Source: Knoellia sinensis KCTC 19936 (GTDB lineage: Bacteria; Actinomycetota; Actinomycetes; Actinomycetales; Dermatophilaceae). Taken from it: a stretch of DNA of 64,000 nucleotides. Of this stretch, positions 45,138-53,729 are shown in pieces. The notes beneath the pieces were generated by a model. It did no database searches. It saw only the letters and a program-made list of their open reading frames with translations, and was not told the DNA's origin. Within the stretch, counting starts at the first letter, position 1. Each line of letters begins with the position of its first letter. The DNA is taken from contig NZ_AVPJ01000004.1 of the NCBI RefSeq assembly GCF_000768705.1, positions 267,798 to 331,797 of the forward strand, read 5' to 3'. The position numbers and the translations under genes are program-made.

Positions 45138-45881
45138 ATGAACCGTCGTCTCGAGAACGGCGCCCTGGCCGGGCTCCTCGTCCTGACGCTGGTCCTCGTC
45201 GGGTTCTCCCTACGCAGCCGGGATGCGACCTCGGACGCCCCGCCAGCGGCCCCCCGCCAGTCCGCGAGCGGCTCCCCCACCGCTTCGCCGTCACGCCCGG
45301 CTGCCGGAGGCAGTGTGGTCTTCTTGGGCGACTCTGTCGCCGAAGGCAAGAGCGCCACGGCCCAGAACAAGCGCTGGACGGCTCTGGTCGCCACCCACCT
45401 GGGACTCACGGAGGTGAACCTCGGACACGCACGAACCGGCTATCTGCGGGCCGGACCCGATGGTTCGTGCGGTGACCGGGCCTGCCCCAACTTCCAGAAC
45501 TCCGTGCAGGCAGTCGTCGAGGCCAAGCCGACCACCGTGGTCGTGAGCGGCGGTGGGAACGACACTGGGATGGGCGAGCAGGAGGTAGCCGCCGCTGTGT
45601 CCAACACCCTCACGTCCCTTCGTGCGGCCCTCCCGGAGGCCACGATCTACGTCGTGAACCCTTGGTGGGACCTCCGCCCGGTCCCCGACGACCTCGCGCC
45701 GCTCACGGAGACCGTCCAAGAGGCATCCAAGAAGGCCACTGCGACCTTCCTGGACACCCAGCAGCCGCTCGTGGGCCAGCCCGACCTCATGGTCGACGGA
45801 AGCACCAATCCCAACGATGCCGGCCATTCGGCTCTCGCCCGAGCGGTCATAGCGTCGATCGGACAAACCCCTTCTGGCTGA
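45138..45881 (+). CDS. Membrane-anchored SGNH/GDSL hydrolase
   Basis: A 247-residue lipase/esterase-like protein. A signal anchor lies at residues 9-24 (ALAGLLVLTLVLVGFSL), then a Ser/Pro-rich linker. SGNH blocks: FLGDSVAEG near 63 (Ser), GGGND near 136 (Asn) and DAGHSAL near 230 (Asp-x-x-His). It probably acts outside the membrane on an ester or acetyl group of the envelope. ATG 45138 is set by the signal anchor. Confidence 0.87.
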   Translation: MNRRLENGALAGLLVLTLVLVGFSLRSRDATSDAPPAAPRQSASGSPTASPSRPAAGGSVVFLGDSVAEGKSATAQNKRWTALVATHLGLTEVNLGHARTGYLRAGPDGSCGDRACPNFQNSVQAVVEAKPTTVVVSGGGNDTGMGEQEVAAAVSNTLTSLRAALPEATIYVVNPWWDLRPVPDDLAPLTETVQEASKKATATFLDTQQPLVGQPDLMVDGSTNPNDAGHSALARAVIASIGQTPSG

Positions 45882-45906
45882 CAGGGCTTCCTCCTGCCTC
45901 TACTGT
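45878..45906 (+). promoter_or_regulatory. Promoter of the M15 peptidase gene
   Basis: CTGACA (45878-45883) and TACTGT (45901-45906) are 17 bases apart. The 60-base leader contains several small hairpins (ACCGGG/CCCGGT, GGGCGCA/TGCGCCC) but I recognise no riboswitch. Confidence 0.6.
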
Positions 45907-45974
45907 GAAGTGAGAACACCGGGTCATGCCCGGTCCTGCAGGGGGCGCAGGATGCGCCCGAAGGATGGACGACG

Positions 45975-47486
45975 ATGCAACGGAGACGTCTGCCGCACTT
46001 TGCGGCGGGGATGGCCGCATCTGCGGCTGCCGTTGCGCTGAGCCTGTCGGCGGCGTCCGCTGCGCCGGTCGAGGTGACCGAGCCGGCACCGACGACGGCA
46101 GCGACCGAGGCTGAACCCACGAGCCCGACGCCGACGCCCACACCGACTCCGACTCCGACTCCGACACCCAAGAAGACGACCACCGTAACGCGGACTCCCA
46201 CGCCGACCCCGACGCCCACAACCGCGTCGCCGAGCGCCACGCCGACCCCGGCGAAACCGGGAGCCACCACTCCCCCGTCGAAGCCCAAGCCGGCGCCGGC
46301 CCCCACCAAGCCGTGGCAGCCGCCACGTCCCGAGTCCCATGATGGGCCACGCTCCTTCGACCCGGATGTCACGCTGAGCACGTCGCAGTTGGCCACCCAG
46401 ATCGCTGCAGCTGACCAGCTCTGGGCCAAGATCGCCGCCTCGAACACCGTGCTCGCCACGGCGCTCAAGGACCTGCAGGCCATGGCGACGCAGTCGAACG
46501 CACTCCTTGAGTCGCTCACCGAGGCGCGGGCCGCGGAGCAGGCAGCTACGACGTCTGCGGCCCAGGCGAAGGTCGAGTTGGGTGTCATCCAGGGCCGACT
46601 CGACCGCTCCCGCGCCATGGTTCGCGAGTGGGCATTCCAGGCGTACTCGGAGGGTGGCACGGGCGGCGAGATGCTCTCGGTCCTCGATGCGATGCGCGCC
46701 GAGGAGGCCGAGGTGGGCGACCCGCTGGGTGACCTCTCCTACCTCACGGACCAGCGTGTCCGATCCGTCGACGAGGTCCGGACCTTGGCGGCCCGGCAGA
46801 AGGTTCTCACCGAGAGCCGAGCCGAGGCCCAGAAGGCGGCGACCCGCGCTGCTGCCACGATCGTGACGGAGAAGGCCAAGCTCGACGTCCTCGTCAAGGC
46901 CCAGCAGGCCAAGTTGAGCGCGGTCCAGAAGGCCAACTCGGCCGAGATCGCCAAGGCCGGGCCGGTGGTCCAGTACCTCGTGGGGATCCGGACACCCGAG
47001 GCCAAGGCGGCCTACGCCAAGTTGACCAAGGTGCTCAGCACGCCCACTGTCAAGGCGGGAATCGGCAAGCCCTGCAGCAACGCGACTCCGAAGTTCCCCA
47101 ACGGGATGTACCCCGCCAGCGCGCTCTGCCCGCTGTGGCAGGCGCCCGGCGAGAACTTGGCTCCACGAGCCGCGGCCGCGTTCAACGCCATGAGCCAGGC
47201 CTACGCCCGACAGACCGGCAGCCCGATCTGCGTCAACGATTCGTACCGTTCGCTCAGCCGCCAGTACGTGACCAAGGCGAAGCGTGGACGATTCGCTGCG
47301 CGCCCAGGGACCAGCCGTCACGGTCTGGGGATGGCGCTGGACCTGTGCGGTGGAATCAACAACTTCGGCTCGCCTGCTCACCTCTGGATGAAGCAGAACG
47401 CCCCCCTCTACGGCTGGTTCCACCCCAGCTGGGCAGGCCCTGGCGGCGCGACACCGGAACCGTGGCACTGGGAGTTCGCAGGCTGA
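45975..47486 (+). CDS. Secreted M15-family D-Ala-D-Ala carboxypeptidase with coiled coil
   Basis: A 503-residue exported cell-wall enzyme. A signal peptide (residues 1-29, AAAVALSLSAASAA) is followed by a Thr-Pro repeat region (about 45-110) that probably spans the wall. A long coiled coil (about 130-345) comes next, then the VanY-type M15 domain with SRHGLGMALDL (zinc His and Asp) and EPWHWEF (catalytic Glu, zinc His) near 440-500. Expected to trim peptidoglycan stem peptides. The coiled-coil plus peptidase layout resembles divisome-activated hydrolases. Confidence 0.9.
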   Translation: MQRRRLPHFAAGMAASAAAVALSLSAASAAPVEVTEPAPTTAATEAEPTSPTPTPTPTPTPTPTPKKTTTVTRTPTPTPTPTTASPSATPTPAKPGATTPPSKPKPAPAPTKPWQPPRPESHDGPRSFDPDVTLSTSQLATQIAAADQLWAKIAASNTVLATALKDLQAMATQSNALLESLTEARAAEQAATTSAAQAKVELGVIQGRLDRSRAMVREWAFQAYSEGGTGGEMLSVLDAMRAEEAEVGDPLGDLSYLTDQRVRSVDEVRTLAARQKVLTESRAEAQKAATRAAATIVTEKAKLDVLVKAQQAKLSAVQKANSAEIAKAGPVVQYLVGIRTPEAKAAYAKLTKVLSTPTVKAGIGKPCSNATPKFPNGMYPASALCPLWQAPGENLAPRAAAAFNAMSQAYARQTGSPICVNDSYRSLSRQYVTKAKRGRFAARPGTSRHGLGMALDLCGGINNFGSPAHLWMKQNAPLYGWFHPSWAGPGGATPEPWHWEFAG

Positions 47487-47535
47487 GTAGGCATACTCGC
47501 CCCCTCGGTCCGGTCGGTGTGCGACAGTTCGGCAC

Positions 47536-48921
47536 ATGACGATGCAGTCGGCAGCCTCGGTGGCAGAGGACTACGAGACCAACGCCCAATACCAACGGCC
47601 GTGGTACTGGTACGACTGGGCCAACTCGGCCTTCGTGACCACGACTGCCACCGTTCTTTTCGGGCCCTACCTCACCGCCATTGCCACTGAGGCGGCCTGC
47701 CCGGGACTCGCCGACGGTGCCGACTGCACCACCGACCTCAACGTCCTGGGCGTGCCGATCGACCCGGGCTCCCTCCACCCCTACACGGTCGCTCTCTCCA
47801 CGTTCGTCGGGGCGCTCCTTCTCATCTTCGTCGGAGCCATCGCCGACCGCACGAAGCACCCCGCCCGTCTGATGGCGCTCTTCGCCGCAATCGGGGCCAC
47901 TGCTGCCGCATCGATGTTCTTCGTCGAGGGCACGAACTGGGGGCTGGGCGTGGTCCTGCTCATGGTTGCGAGCATTGCCCTGGGCGCCTCCTTGGTGGTC
48001 TACGACGCCATTCTTGTGCGCATCGCCCACCCTGACGACCGCGACAAGGTGTCCTCACGAGGATGGGCTCTGGGCTACCTCGGCGGCGGTCTGCTGCTGG
48101 CGGTGAACTTCCTCATGCTGAGCAACGCGGACTCGTTCGGGGGGACGGGGCAGGCCGTCCGGATCAGCATGCTGATGGCGGGCCTGTGGTGGGGCCTCTT
48201 CTCCCTCATCCCGATCCTGGGCATGTGGCAGATGCGCGGGGTCGAGCGACCTGTGGTTGCTGCCAAGGCCGGCGTCGTCGGGGGCACCTTCCGCCAGCTC
48301 CGGGACACCTTCCGGCACCTTCGGGCGCTCCCGCAGACCCTGCTCTTCCTCGTCGCCTACATGTTCTTCAACGACGGCATCCAGACCGTCATCGGGCAGT
48401 CGAGCCTCTATGGCACGGCCGAGCTCGGCTTCTCCGAGACCACGATGCTGACACTGTTCCTCATGGTGCAGTTCGTGGCCTTCGGCGGCGCCCTGATCTT
48501 CGGTCAGATCGCGAGGCGAATCGGCGCTTGGCGGACCGTTTTGGGCGGCATCACGATGTGGCTGCTCGTGATCGTCGCGGCGTTCTTCGTCCCGGAGAGG
48601 GCCCTCGCGGCACTCTTCGCCCTGGGCGTCGGCATCGGTCTGGTCATGGGTGGAACTCAGGCCCTGAGTCGCTCAATGTATTCGCAGCTCGTCCCGCGCG
48701 ACCGTGAGGCTGAGTTCTTCAGCCTCTACCAGGCCCTCGAGCGCGGTACGAGCTGGTTCGGGGCCGTCATTTTCGGTGTGGTGCACCAGGTCACCGACTC
48801 CTACCGTCCCGCGATCCTCGCGTTGATGGTGTTCTTCGTGGTCGGTGGTCTCCTGCTGGCGAAGGTCGACATGCGTCGTGGGATTCAGGAGGCAGGCAAC
48901 GAGGTGCCGACTGTTGTCTGA
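47536..48921 (+). CDS. UMF1-family MFS transporter (Atg22-like)
   Basis: A 461-residue membrane transporter with about 12 membrane segments. The start YWYDWANSAFVTTTATVLFGPYL is the family signature (WYDWANSAF). DRTKHPARLM and GGTQALSRSMYSQLVPRDREAEFFSLYQ later in the sequence also fit UMF1. The substrate is unknown; fungal relatives export amino acids. ATG 47536 is chosen; ATG 47542 is possible. Confidence 0.88.
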   Translation: MTMQSAASVAEDYETNAQYQRPWYWYDWANSAFVTTTATVLFGPYLTAIATEAACPGLADGADCTTDLNVLGVPIDPGSLHPYTVALSTFVGALLLIFVGAIADRTKHPARLMALFAAIGATAAASMFFVEGTNWGLGVVLLMVASIALGASLVVYDAILVRIAHPDDRDKVSSRGWALGYLGGGLLLAVNFLMLSNADSFGGTGQAVRISMLMAGLWWGLFSLIPILGMWQMRGVERPVVAAKAGVVGGTFRQLRDTFRHLRALPQTLLFLVAYMFFNDGIQTVIGQSSLYGTAELGFSETTMLTLFLMVQFVAFGGALIFGQIARRIGAWRTVLGGITMWLLVIVAAFFVPERALAALFALGVGIGLVMGGTQALSRSMYSQLVPRDREAEFFSLYQALERGTSWFGAVIFGVVHQVTDSYRPAILALMVFFVVGGLLLAKVDMRRGIQEAGNEVPTVV

Positions 48922-49068
48922 GTCACACCCCCGTGTGCAGGCGCCATGTTCGATGTGCGCCAGCCGTCCCGATTCCGCTATCCTGATGTGTCGCGCCGTC
49001 AGGGCGTGAAACCAGTCACAGGGGGACGCGCCCCGCTCGGGGCATCGGCGAGGTTATCGCCTGCGCTC

Positions 49069-49094
49069 GGAACAACGGACGTTCTCCGGTCGTT
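49069..49094 (+). promoter_or_regulatory. SigR/SigH-type promoter of rbpA
   Basis: GGAAC (49069-49073) and GTT (49092-49094) are exactly 18 bases apart, the spacing of the thiol-stress sigma factor SigR/SigH consensus GGAAT-N18-GTT. A second possible -10, TATCCT, lies farther upstream at 48979-48984. The rest of the 239-base gap before rbpA shows no gene. Confidence 0.65.
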
Positions 49095-49160
49095 CCACCC
49101 TGTGACACCCGGCATCCGCACCGATCCGCCGGGATCCACGAATTCGTTGGGAGTTACCCC

Positions 49161-49523
49161 ATGGCAGAACGCAGCCTGCGCGGCAGCCGTCTCGGCGCCC
49201 TCAGCATGGAGACGGATGAGAACGTCGTCCCGAGCGAGCGGCAGATCACGACCTACCTGTGCCCCCAGGGTCACAAGATCGAGTTGCCGTTCTCGATCGA
49301 GGCCGAGATCCCGGCGGTGTGGGAATGCCGCTGTGGCGAAGAGGCCAAGCTCCAGGGTGGTGGCCCCGAGCCCGAGCAGAAGCCGGTGAAGCCGGCTCGC
49401 ACGCACTGGGACATGCTCCTTGAGCGCCGCTCGATCCCCGAGCTGGAGGAGCTCCTCGAGGAACGGCTCACCCTCCTGCGTGCCTCGCGCGGTGAGAAGC
49501 CGGGCAAGAAGAAGTCCGCCTGA
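49161..49523 (+). CDS. rbpA: RNA polymerase-binding protein RbpA
   Basis: A 120-residue actinobacterial transcription factor that binds the sigma factor and stabilises open promoter complexes. The conserved start ERSLRGSRLGALSMETDE, the core YLCPQGHKIELPFSIEAEIP with WECRCGEEA, and the sigma-interacting helix HWDMLLERRSIPELEELLEERL are all present. It probably responds to thiol stress through the promoter described at 49069-49094. A strong hairpin follows. Confidence 0.97.
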   Translation: MAERSLRGSRLGALSMETDENVVPSERQITTYLCPQGHKIELPFSIEAEIPAVWECRCGEEAKLQGGGPEPEQKPVKPARTHWDMLLERRSIPELEELLEERLTLLRASRGEKPGKKKSA

Positions 49524-49549
49524 TCGCTCCGCTCCCCCACAAGCACTTT

Positions 49550-49586
49550 CACGTATGCCGTGTGCCTCGGGCACACGGCATACGTG
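49550..49586. terminator. Bidirectional terminator of rbpA / fxsA, made from inverted GTATGCCG
   Basis: A perfect 17-bp stem (49550-49566 with 49570-49586) and loop TCG, followed by CGTTTG. Each arm contains one copy of GTATGCCG. Confidence 0.85.
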
Positions 49587-49652
49587 CGTTTGAGGGCTAG
49601 TCCGGACCGAAGCCGGCCGCCCACGCCCGGACCAACGCCGGGACGTTCACGA

Positions 49653-50150
49653 TCAGTCGACGACCTCGCCGCGGATGGTGCCCTGAGCACCCGGTGAGGT
49701 CGGCCCATCTCCCCCCGGGAATGGCACCCGGACCAGGACCCGACTGGCGATGAATGCCTCGAGCACTTGGCGAGCGAAAACGCGGGTGAAGGGCAGGACG
49801 AAAAAGAGGCCGATGAGATCGCTCACGAAACCAGGGAGCAGGAGGAACGCGCCACCGATGAGGACGAGCGCGCCGTCCGCAATCTCGTGGCTGGGCATCC
49901 GACCCGTCTGCGATGCCTCGCGCAGAGCCTTCCAGGTGCGAGCTCCTTCGCGACGCATGAGCCAGGTGCCCAGCACTGTGAGCGTCAGGAGCGCCAAGAG
50001 CGTCCACGCCACACCGATGGTCTTTCCCACGGCCACCAGCACGGCGATCTCGATGATCGGCGCCACGACGAGGCCGATCAGGACGAAGTTCAGCCAGCGC
50101 GGGCGTCGCTGACGTCGGGCGTACGGGGTGGAGCCGATCGGGTGGTTCAC
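49653..50150 (-). CDS. fxsA: FxsA family membrane protein
   Basis: A 165-residue protein with three to four membrane segments. NFVLIGLVVAPIIEIAVLVAVGKTIG and GALVLIGGAFLLLPGFVSDLIGLFFVLP are characteristic of FxsA, which in E. coli affects phage exclusion. Its cellular role here is unknown. GTG 50150 overlaps the stop of the ppm gene (GTGA). Confidence 0.88.
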   Translation of the reverse strand: MNHPIGSTPYARRQRRPRWLNFVLIGLVVAPIIEIAVLVAVGKTIGVAWTLLALLTLTVLGTWLMRREGARTWKALREASQTGRMPSHEIADGALVLIGGAFLLLPGFVSDLIGLFFVLPFTRVFARQVLEAFIASRVLVRVPFPGGDGPTSPGAQGTIRGEVVD

Positions 50151-50920
50151 AACTTGTGCCAACGAGTGCGACCCGCCAGCCGTTCCCTCAGCTGCGCGCC
50201 CCGGCGCTGCACTCCCCAGACGGTGATCCGTCCCAAGGACTCGCGCACGATGTCGCCATCCATCTTCGATTCACCGATCTCGCGCTCGACAAAGGTGATT
50301 GGCACCTCGACGACGGTGAGCTCGGCGAAGACCGCCCGACGCGTGAGGTCGACCTGGAAGCAGTACCCGGCCGACTCCACACTTCCGAGGTCGAGTGCCC
50401 TCAGGGCCGCTGCACGGTAGACCCGGAAGCCCGCAGTCGCATCGTTGACATGCATGCCGAGCAGCAGCCGCGTGTAGAGGTTGCCGCCGACACTGAGCAC
50501 CTTGCGGTGGGTCGGCCAATTGATGACTTCGCCCCCCTTCACCCAACGGGATCCGATGACGACATCGGCGTCTCGGGCGGCATCGAGCAGGAGGTGCAGG
50601 TCCTCGGGACGGTGCGATCCGTCCGCGTCCATCTCGACGACCGCGTCGTACCCCTGGTCGAGCGCCCAGGCAAAGCCATGGAGGTATGCCGCCCCCAGCC
50701 CTTCCTTGCCGGTGCGGTGAAGGACGTGGATCTGGTCGTCCGCGGCCGCAAGTTCGTCGGCCACTGCACCCGTGCCGTCGGGCGAGTTGTCGTCGAGGAC
50801 GCAGATGTCGACCTCGGGCACGGCGCGCCTCACGCGATCGACGATCATCGGCAGGTTTTCGCGCTCGTTGTACGTCGGGATGAGCACGACAACGCGATCG
50901 AGGGCTGGACGCTCAGTCAA
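50147..50920 (-). CDS. ppm: Polyprenol-phosphate mannosyltransferase (dolichol-phosphate mannose synthase-like)
   Basis: A 257-residue GT2 glycosyltransferase expected to make polyprenyl-phosphate mannose for mannosylated lipids and proteins. VVVLIPTYNERENLP is near residue 10, the metal site is in VVEMDADGSH near 95, and the family GSRWVKGG and WGVQRRGA are present. There is no membrane anchor. TTG 50920 overlaps the lnt stop by 8 bases, so they are coupled. M. tuberculosis carries the two activities as one fused protein; here they are separate. Confidence 0.92.
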   Translation of the reverse strand: MTERPALDRVVVLIPTYNERENLPMIVDRVRRAVPEVDICVLDDNSPDGTGAVADELAAADDQIHVLHRTGKEGLGAAYLHGFAWALDQGYDAVVEMDADGSHRPEDLHLLLDAARDADVVIGSRWVKGGEVINWPTHRKVLSVGGNLYTRLLLGMHVNDATAGFRVYRAAALRALDLGSVESAGYCFQVDLTRRAVFAELTVVEVPITFVEREIGESKMDGDIVRESLGRITVWGVQRRGAQLRERLAGRTRWHKL

Positions 50921-52505
50921 GGATGTCCTTCGTGGGTCGCGCCGAAACAGGTCGATCGACCCTATCCAATCGACCCCCGGCAACGGCTCCAATGAGGAGA
51001 GCGATGAGCGCCACAACGGCGAGACGCTCGGGCCACGGGCCAAGCCAGTCAGACACCGTTCGATCCGTGCGGATCGTGAGCGAACCGATGCCCTGTTCAG
51101 CCGTGAAGAGACCGGTCTTCCCGGTGACTGAACCGTCGGGTGCGATGAAGCCCGACACCCCCACGGTCGACACGTGAGCAATCGAGCGACCGTGCTCGAT
51201 GGCCCTGATTCGAGAGATGGCGAACTGCTGCTCCGACTCGGCCGTGAATCCGAAGGTGGCGTTGTTCGTCTGGACCAGGAGGACGCTGGCCTCCTTGCCC
51301 GGCTGGGTCACGGACTCGCGCATCAGGCCGTCATACGCCACCTCGAAGCAGATCGTCGGCAGTGCCCAATACGCTCCCGAGGGTGCGTCGATCCGGAAAG
51401 CGCCGAGTTCCGTGCCCTTGGCGAAGTCCCGAGTGACGAGGTCGACCTTGTCGCTGAAGTTCCGGAAGAAGTCGCGGTACGGGATGTATTCCGCGAACGG
51501 CACGGGGTGGTTCTTGACATAACGTTCGGGCTCTCCTCCCCCGGGCCGATACAGAAGCGACGCGTTGGAGATGTTGGGATCCGGCTCCTGGAGCACGGCC
51601 CCCACGATGACGGGCACACCCACGGAGCTGACCGCGCGCTGCACTTGGGCCCCCGCGTCCGCGTTGCGAAGCGGGTCGATGTCCGAGGAGTTCTCGGGCC
51701 AGACGACCAGGCTGAGCGGTTCCAGCACGCGCTCCCCCAGACCCTCCTCGACCCGTGCCGCAATGGCCTCGGTCCCCCGAACGTGGTTGTCGAGCACCAT
51801 CCGGCGCTCGGCGTTGAATTCCAGACCGGGCCGTGGCACGTTGCCCTGGACCATGGCGACGGTGACCTGCCGCCCCTCGGTCGAGGGCGTAGAGGCGGCC
51901 GGCAGGGCGAGAAGAACCGCAATCCCCACAGCAGAAGGGAGGATCGCCAGACGGTTGAGCTGACTTTCGACGCAGGCCATCAGGAGGAGCATCCCGATGA
52001 ACGCCACAGCAAAGCTCACCCCTGGCGCGCCAAGCCATTGCGCGACATTGCGGAGAGGGCTGTCAGCCTGGCTGAAGGCCAACCTCGCCCAAGGGAAGCC
52101 GCCGAAGGGGGTATTGCTTCGGGCAAACTCTTGGGCCACCCAGGCAAGCGGAACCACCAGGTACGCCGTCCGTGGCCGCTTGTGCCGCCACCTCTGGGTC
52201 AGGTAGCCGACGACCGCACACATGGCGCCGAAGTACAGCGCCTCGAGGGTCGCAAGGGCGAACCACGGCACTTTGCCGACGTAGATCCCCGACCACGACA
52301 GCACCGGGACGAAGAACGCCCACCCGGCCAGCATGCCCAGGCCGAACCCGCGCCGACCGCCCACGTCGTAGGTAACCACCCCGAGTAAGCCCACCGCGAT
52401 GGGGGCGAGCCACCAGAGGTTGTGGTCGGGAAAGGCCAACCAGAGCAACAGGCCGGCGGCGACCGCGAGAAGGGCGCGGACGGCATACGGGATTCGCGGT
52501 GGCAC
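50913..52505 (-). CDS. lnt: Apolipoprotein N-acyltransferase
   Basis: A 530-residue membrane enzyme that adds the third acyl chain to lipoproteins. About six to seven membrane segments in the first 210 residues, then a nitrilase domain outside. The Glu-Lys-Cys triad is visible: E in VVWPENSSD, K in YVKNHPVPFAEY and C in TICFEVAYDG. A final membrane segment lies near 500. GTG 52505 has a TACGGT -10 six bases upstream. Confidence 0.94.
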   Translation of the reverse strand: MPPRIPYAVRALLAVAAGLLLWLAFPDHNLWWLAPIAVGLLGVVTYDVGGRRGFGLGMLAGWAFFVPVLSWSGIYVGKVPWFALATLEALYFGAMCAVVGYLTQRWRHKRPRTAYLVVPLAWVAQEFARSNTPFGGFPWARLAFSQADSPLRNVAQWLGAPGVSFAVAFIGMLLLMACVESQLNRLAILPSAVGIAVLLALPAASTPSTEGRQVTVAMVQGNVPRPGLEFNAERRMVLDNHVRGTEAIAARVEEGLGERVLEPLSLVVWPENSSDIDPLRNADAGAQVQRAVSSVGVPVIVGAVLQEPDPNISNASLLYRPGGGEPERYVKNHPVPFAEYIPYRDFFRNFSDKVDLVTRDFAKGTELGAFRIDAPSGAYWALPTICFEVAYDGLMRESVTQPGKEASVLLVQTNNATFGFTAESEQQFAISRIRAIEHGRSIAHVSTVGVSGFIAPDGSVTGKTGLFTAEQGIGSLTIRTDRTVSDWLGPWPERLAVVALIALLIGAVAGGRLDRVDRPVSARPTKDILD

Positions 52506-52511
52506 GGTGCC

Positions 52512-52517
52512 ACCGTA
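52512..52517 (-). promoter_or_regulatory. -10 element TACGGT for leaderless lnt-ppm-fxsA mRNA
   Basis: Minus-strand TACGGT is 6 bases from GTG 52505. Confidence 0.5.
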
Positions 52518-52528
52518 GGTCACCGACC

Positions 52529-52924
52529 TCAGCGCGGTGGCACCACCACGACACCGCGTGCCGTCGTGGCGACCACAGGCGGATTGAGGACGTCTGCTGC
52601 GGACTCCCCGCGCTCGGGGTTGCCGCGCGCGACGACGCGCACGGCAAACTCCATCTCGCGGCTGCGCGTACCCACCCGGACAAGGGTCGCCTCGATCTCG
52701 ATGCAGTCTCCGGCGCGCACTGGTGCGAGGAACTGCACGTCGCTGTAGGACGCGAAGAGCCCCTCGTCGCCGTCGGTGATGATGCACATCTCGGTCGCAA
52801 CGTCGCCGAACGCGGCCAACGAGTAGGCGCCGTCGACGAGGTTGCCGGCGTAGTGCGCGTGGCTGTAGGGAACGTAATGGCGGTGGGTGACCTTCTGACC
52901 GACGGTCGCGGTGGGCTCGCTCAT
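52529..52924 (-). CDS. kal: 3-aminobutyryl-CoA ammonia-lyase
   Basis: A 131-residue hotdog-fold enzyme of lysine breakdown that removes ammonia from 3-aminobutyryl-CoA to give crotonyl-CoA. YVPYSHAHYAGNLVDGAYSLAAFGDVATEM near 20-50 is typical, and the gene directly follows kamE. By fold alone a thioesterase is possible; the neighbourhood decides. ATG 52924 lies 4 bases after kamE. Confidence 0.88.
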   Translation of the reverse strand: MSEPTATVGQKVTHRHYVPYSHAHYAGNLVDGAYSLAAFGDVATEMCIITDGDEGLFASYSDVQFLAPVRAGDCIEIEATLVRVGTRSREMEFAVRVVARGNPERGESAADVLNPPVVATTARGVVVVPPR

Positions 52925-52928
52925 GTGG

Positions 52929-53729
52929 TCATGCTCCCTTGGTCTGGTGCGCGGTGGCACGAGGCGCGACGAGCGCGTGGACGAGATAGCTCGCGACCTC
53001 GCCGGGCGTCGTCCCGCGACCGAAGATGCGGTCGACGCCGAGCGATCCCGCCGAGCCCTCCTCGAACCGCGGACCGCCGACGACGAGGTGCGGCACCTTG
53101 CCTGCCGGGAACGCTTCGCGGAAGGCCGCCGACATCGCGGTCGTGTTGTGGATGTGGGCGTCGCGCTGGGTGACGACCTGGCTCACGAGCACGGCGTCGG
53201 CCTTCTCGGCGCGGGCGCGCTCGACGAGGTCGGGGACGAGGACCTGGGCGCCGAGGTTCACGACCTTGATCTCGCGGTGGTACTCGAGGCCCTTCTCCCC
53301 CGCGAAGCCCTTGATGTTGAGGATCGCGTCGATGCCGACGGTGTGGGCGTCGGTGCCGATGCATGCCCCGACGACGACGAGCTTGCGGCGCAGGTGGCGC
53401 TTGATTGCCGTGTTGATCTCCTTGCCGGAGAGCAGCGGGAACTCCCGCTCGACGACCTCGACGAGGCCGGGTTCGACGAGGTGCTTCACCGAGCCGTAGA
53501 CGACGAAGAAGGTGAATCCGTCGCCGATCGGCTTGCTGTGCACCACGATGGCCGGCTCGATGCCCATCTTGCCGGCGAGCTGGAGGGCTGCCCCCTCGGC
53601 ACGCTTGCCGCCAGGCATGGGAAGGGTGAAGGACACCTGCACCATGCCGTCACCGGTCTGGTCGCCGTAGGGACGAATGACCTTCGGAATCTCCGTGACC
53701 TCCGGCAACGGCTGCTTCACAGGGCTCAT
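52929..53729 (-). CDS. kamE: Lysine 5,6-aminomutase beta subunit
   Basis: A 266-residue B12- and PLP-dependent subunit. The cobalamin-binding D-x-H-x-x-G is in GTDAHTVGIDAILN near residue 132, with a following SxL/GG segment in VVGGPRFEEG. It moves the terminal amino group of beta-lysine to C5. The start ATG overlaps the kamD stop. Confidence 0.94.
   Translation of the reverse strand: MSPVKQPLPEVTEIPKVIRPYGDQTGDGMVQVSFTLPMPGGKRAEGAALQLAGKMGIEPAIVVHSKPIGDGFTFFVVYGSVKHLVEPGLVEVVEREFPLLSGKEINTAIKRHLRRKLVVVGACIGTDAHTVGIDAILNIKGFAGEKGLEYHREIKVVNLGAQVLVPDLVERARAEKADAVLVSQVVTQRDAHIHNTTAMSAAFREAFPAGKVPHLVVGGPRFEEGSAGSLGVDRIFGRGTTPGEVASYLVHALVAPRATAHQTKGA

Noticed and set aside
45907..45974. Leader of the M15 peptidase as a c-di-AMP riboswitch
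   Set aside because: Too short (about 60 bases) and lacks the conserved ydaO core.
46130..46230. Short tandem repeats as CRISPR
   Set aside because: They encode a Thr-Pro linker with no spacers; no CRISPR array is seen in the window.
45924..47537. 537-codon minus-strand open frame antisense to the M15 peptidase
   Set aside because: The Arg/Gly-rich translation is the complement of the Thr-Pro repeat and the coiled coil.
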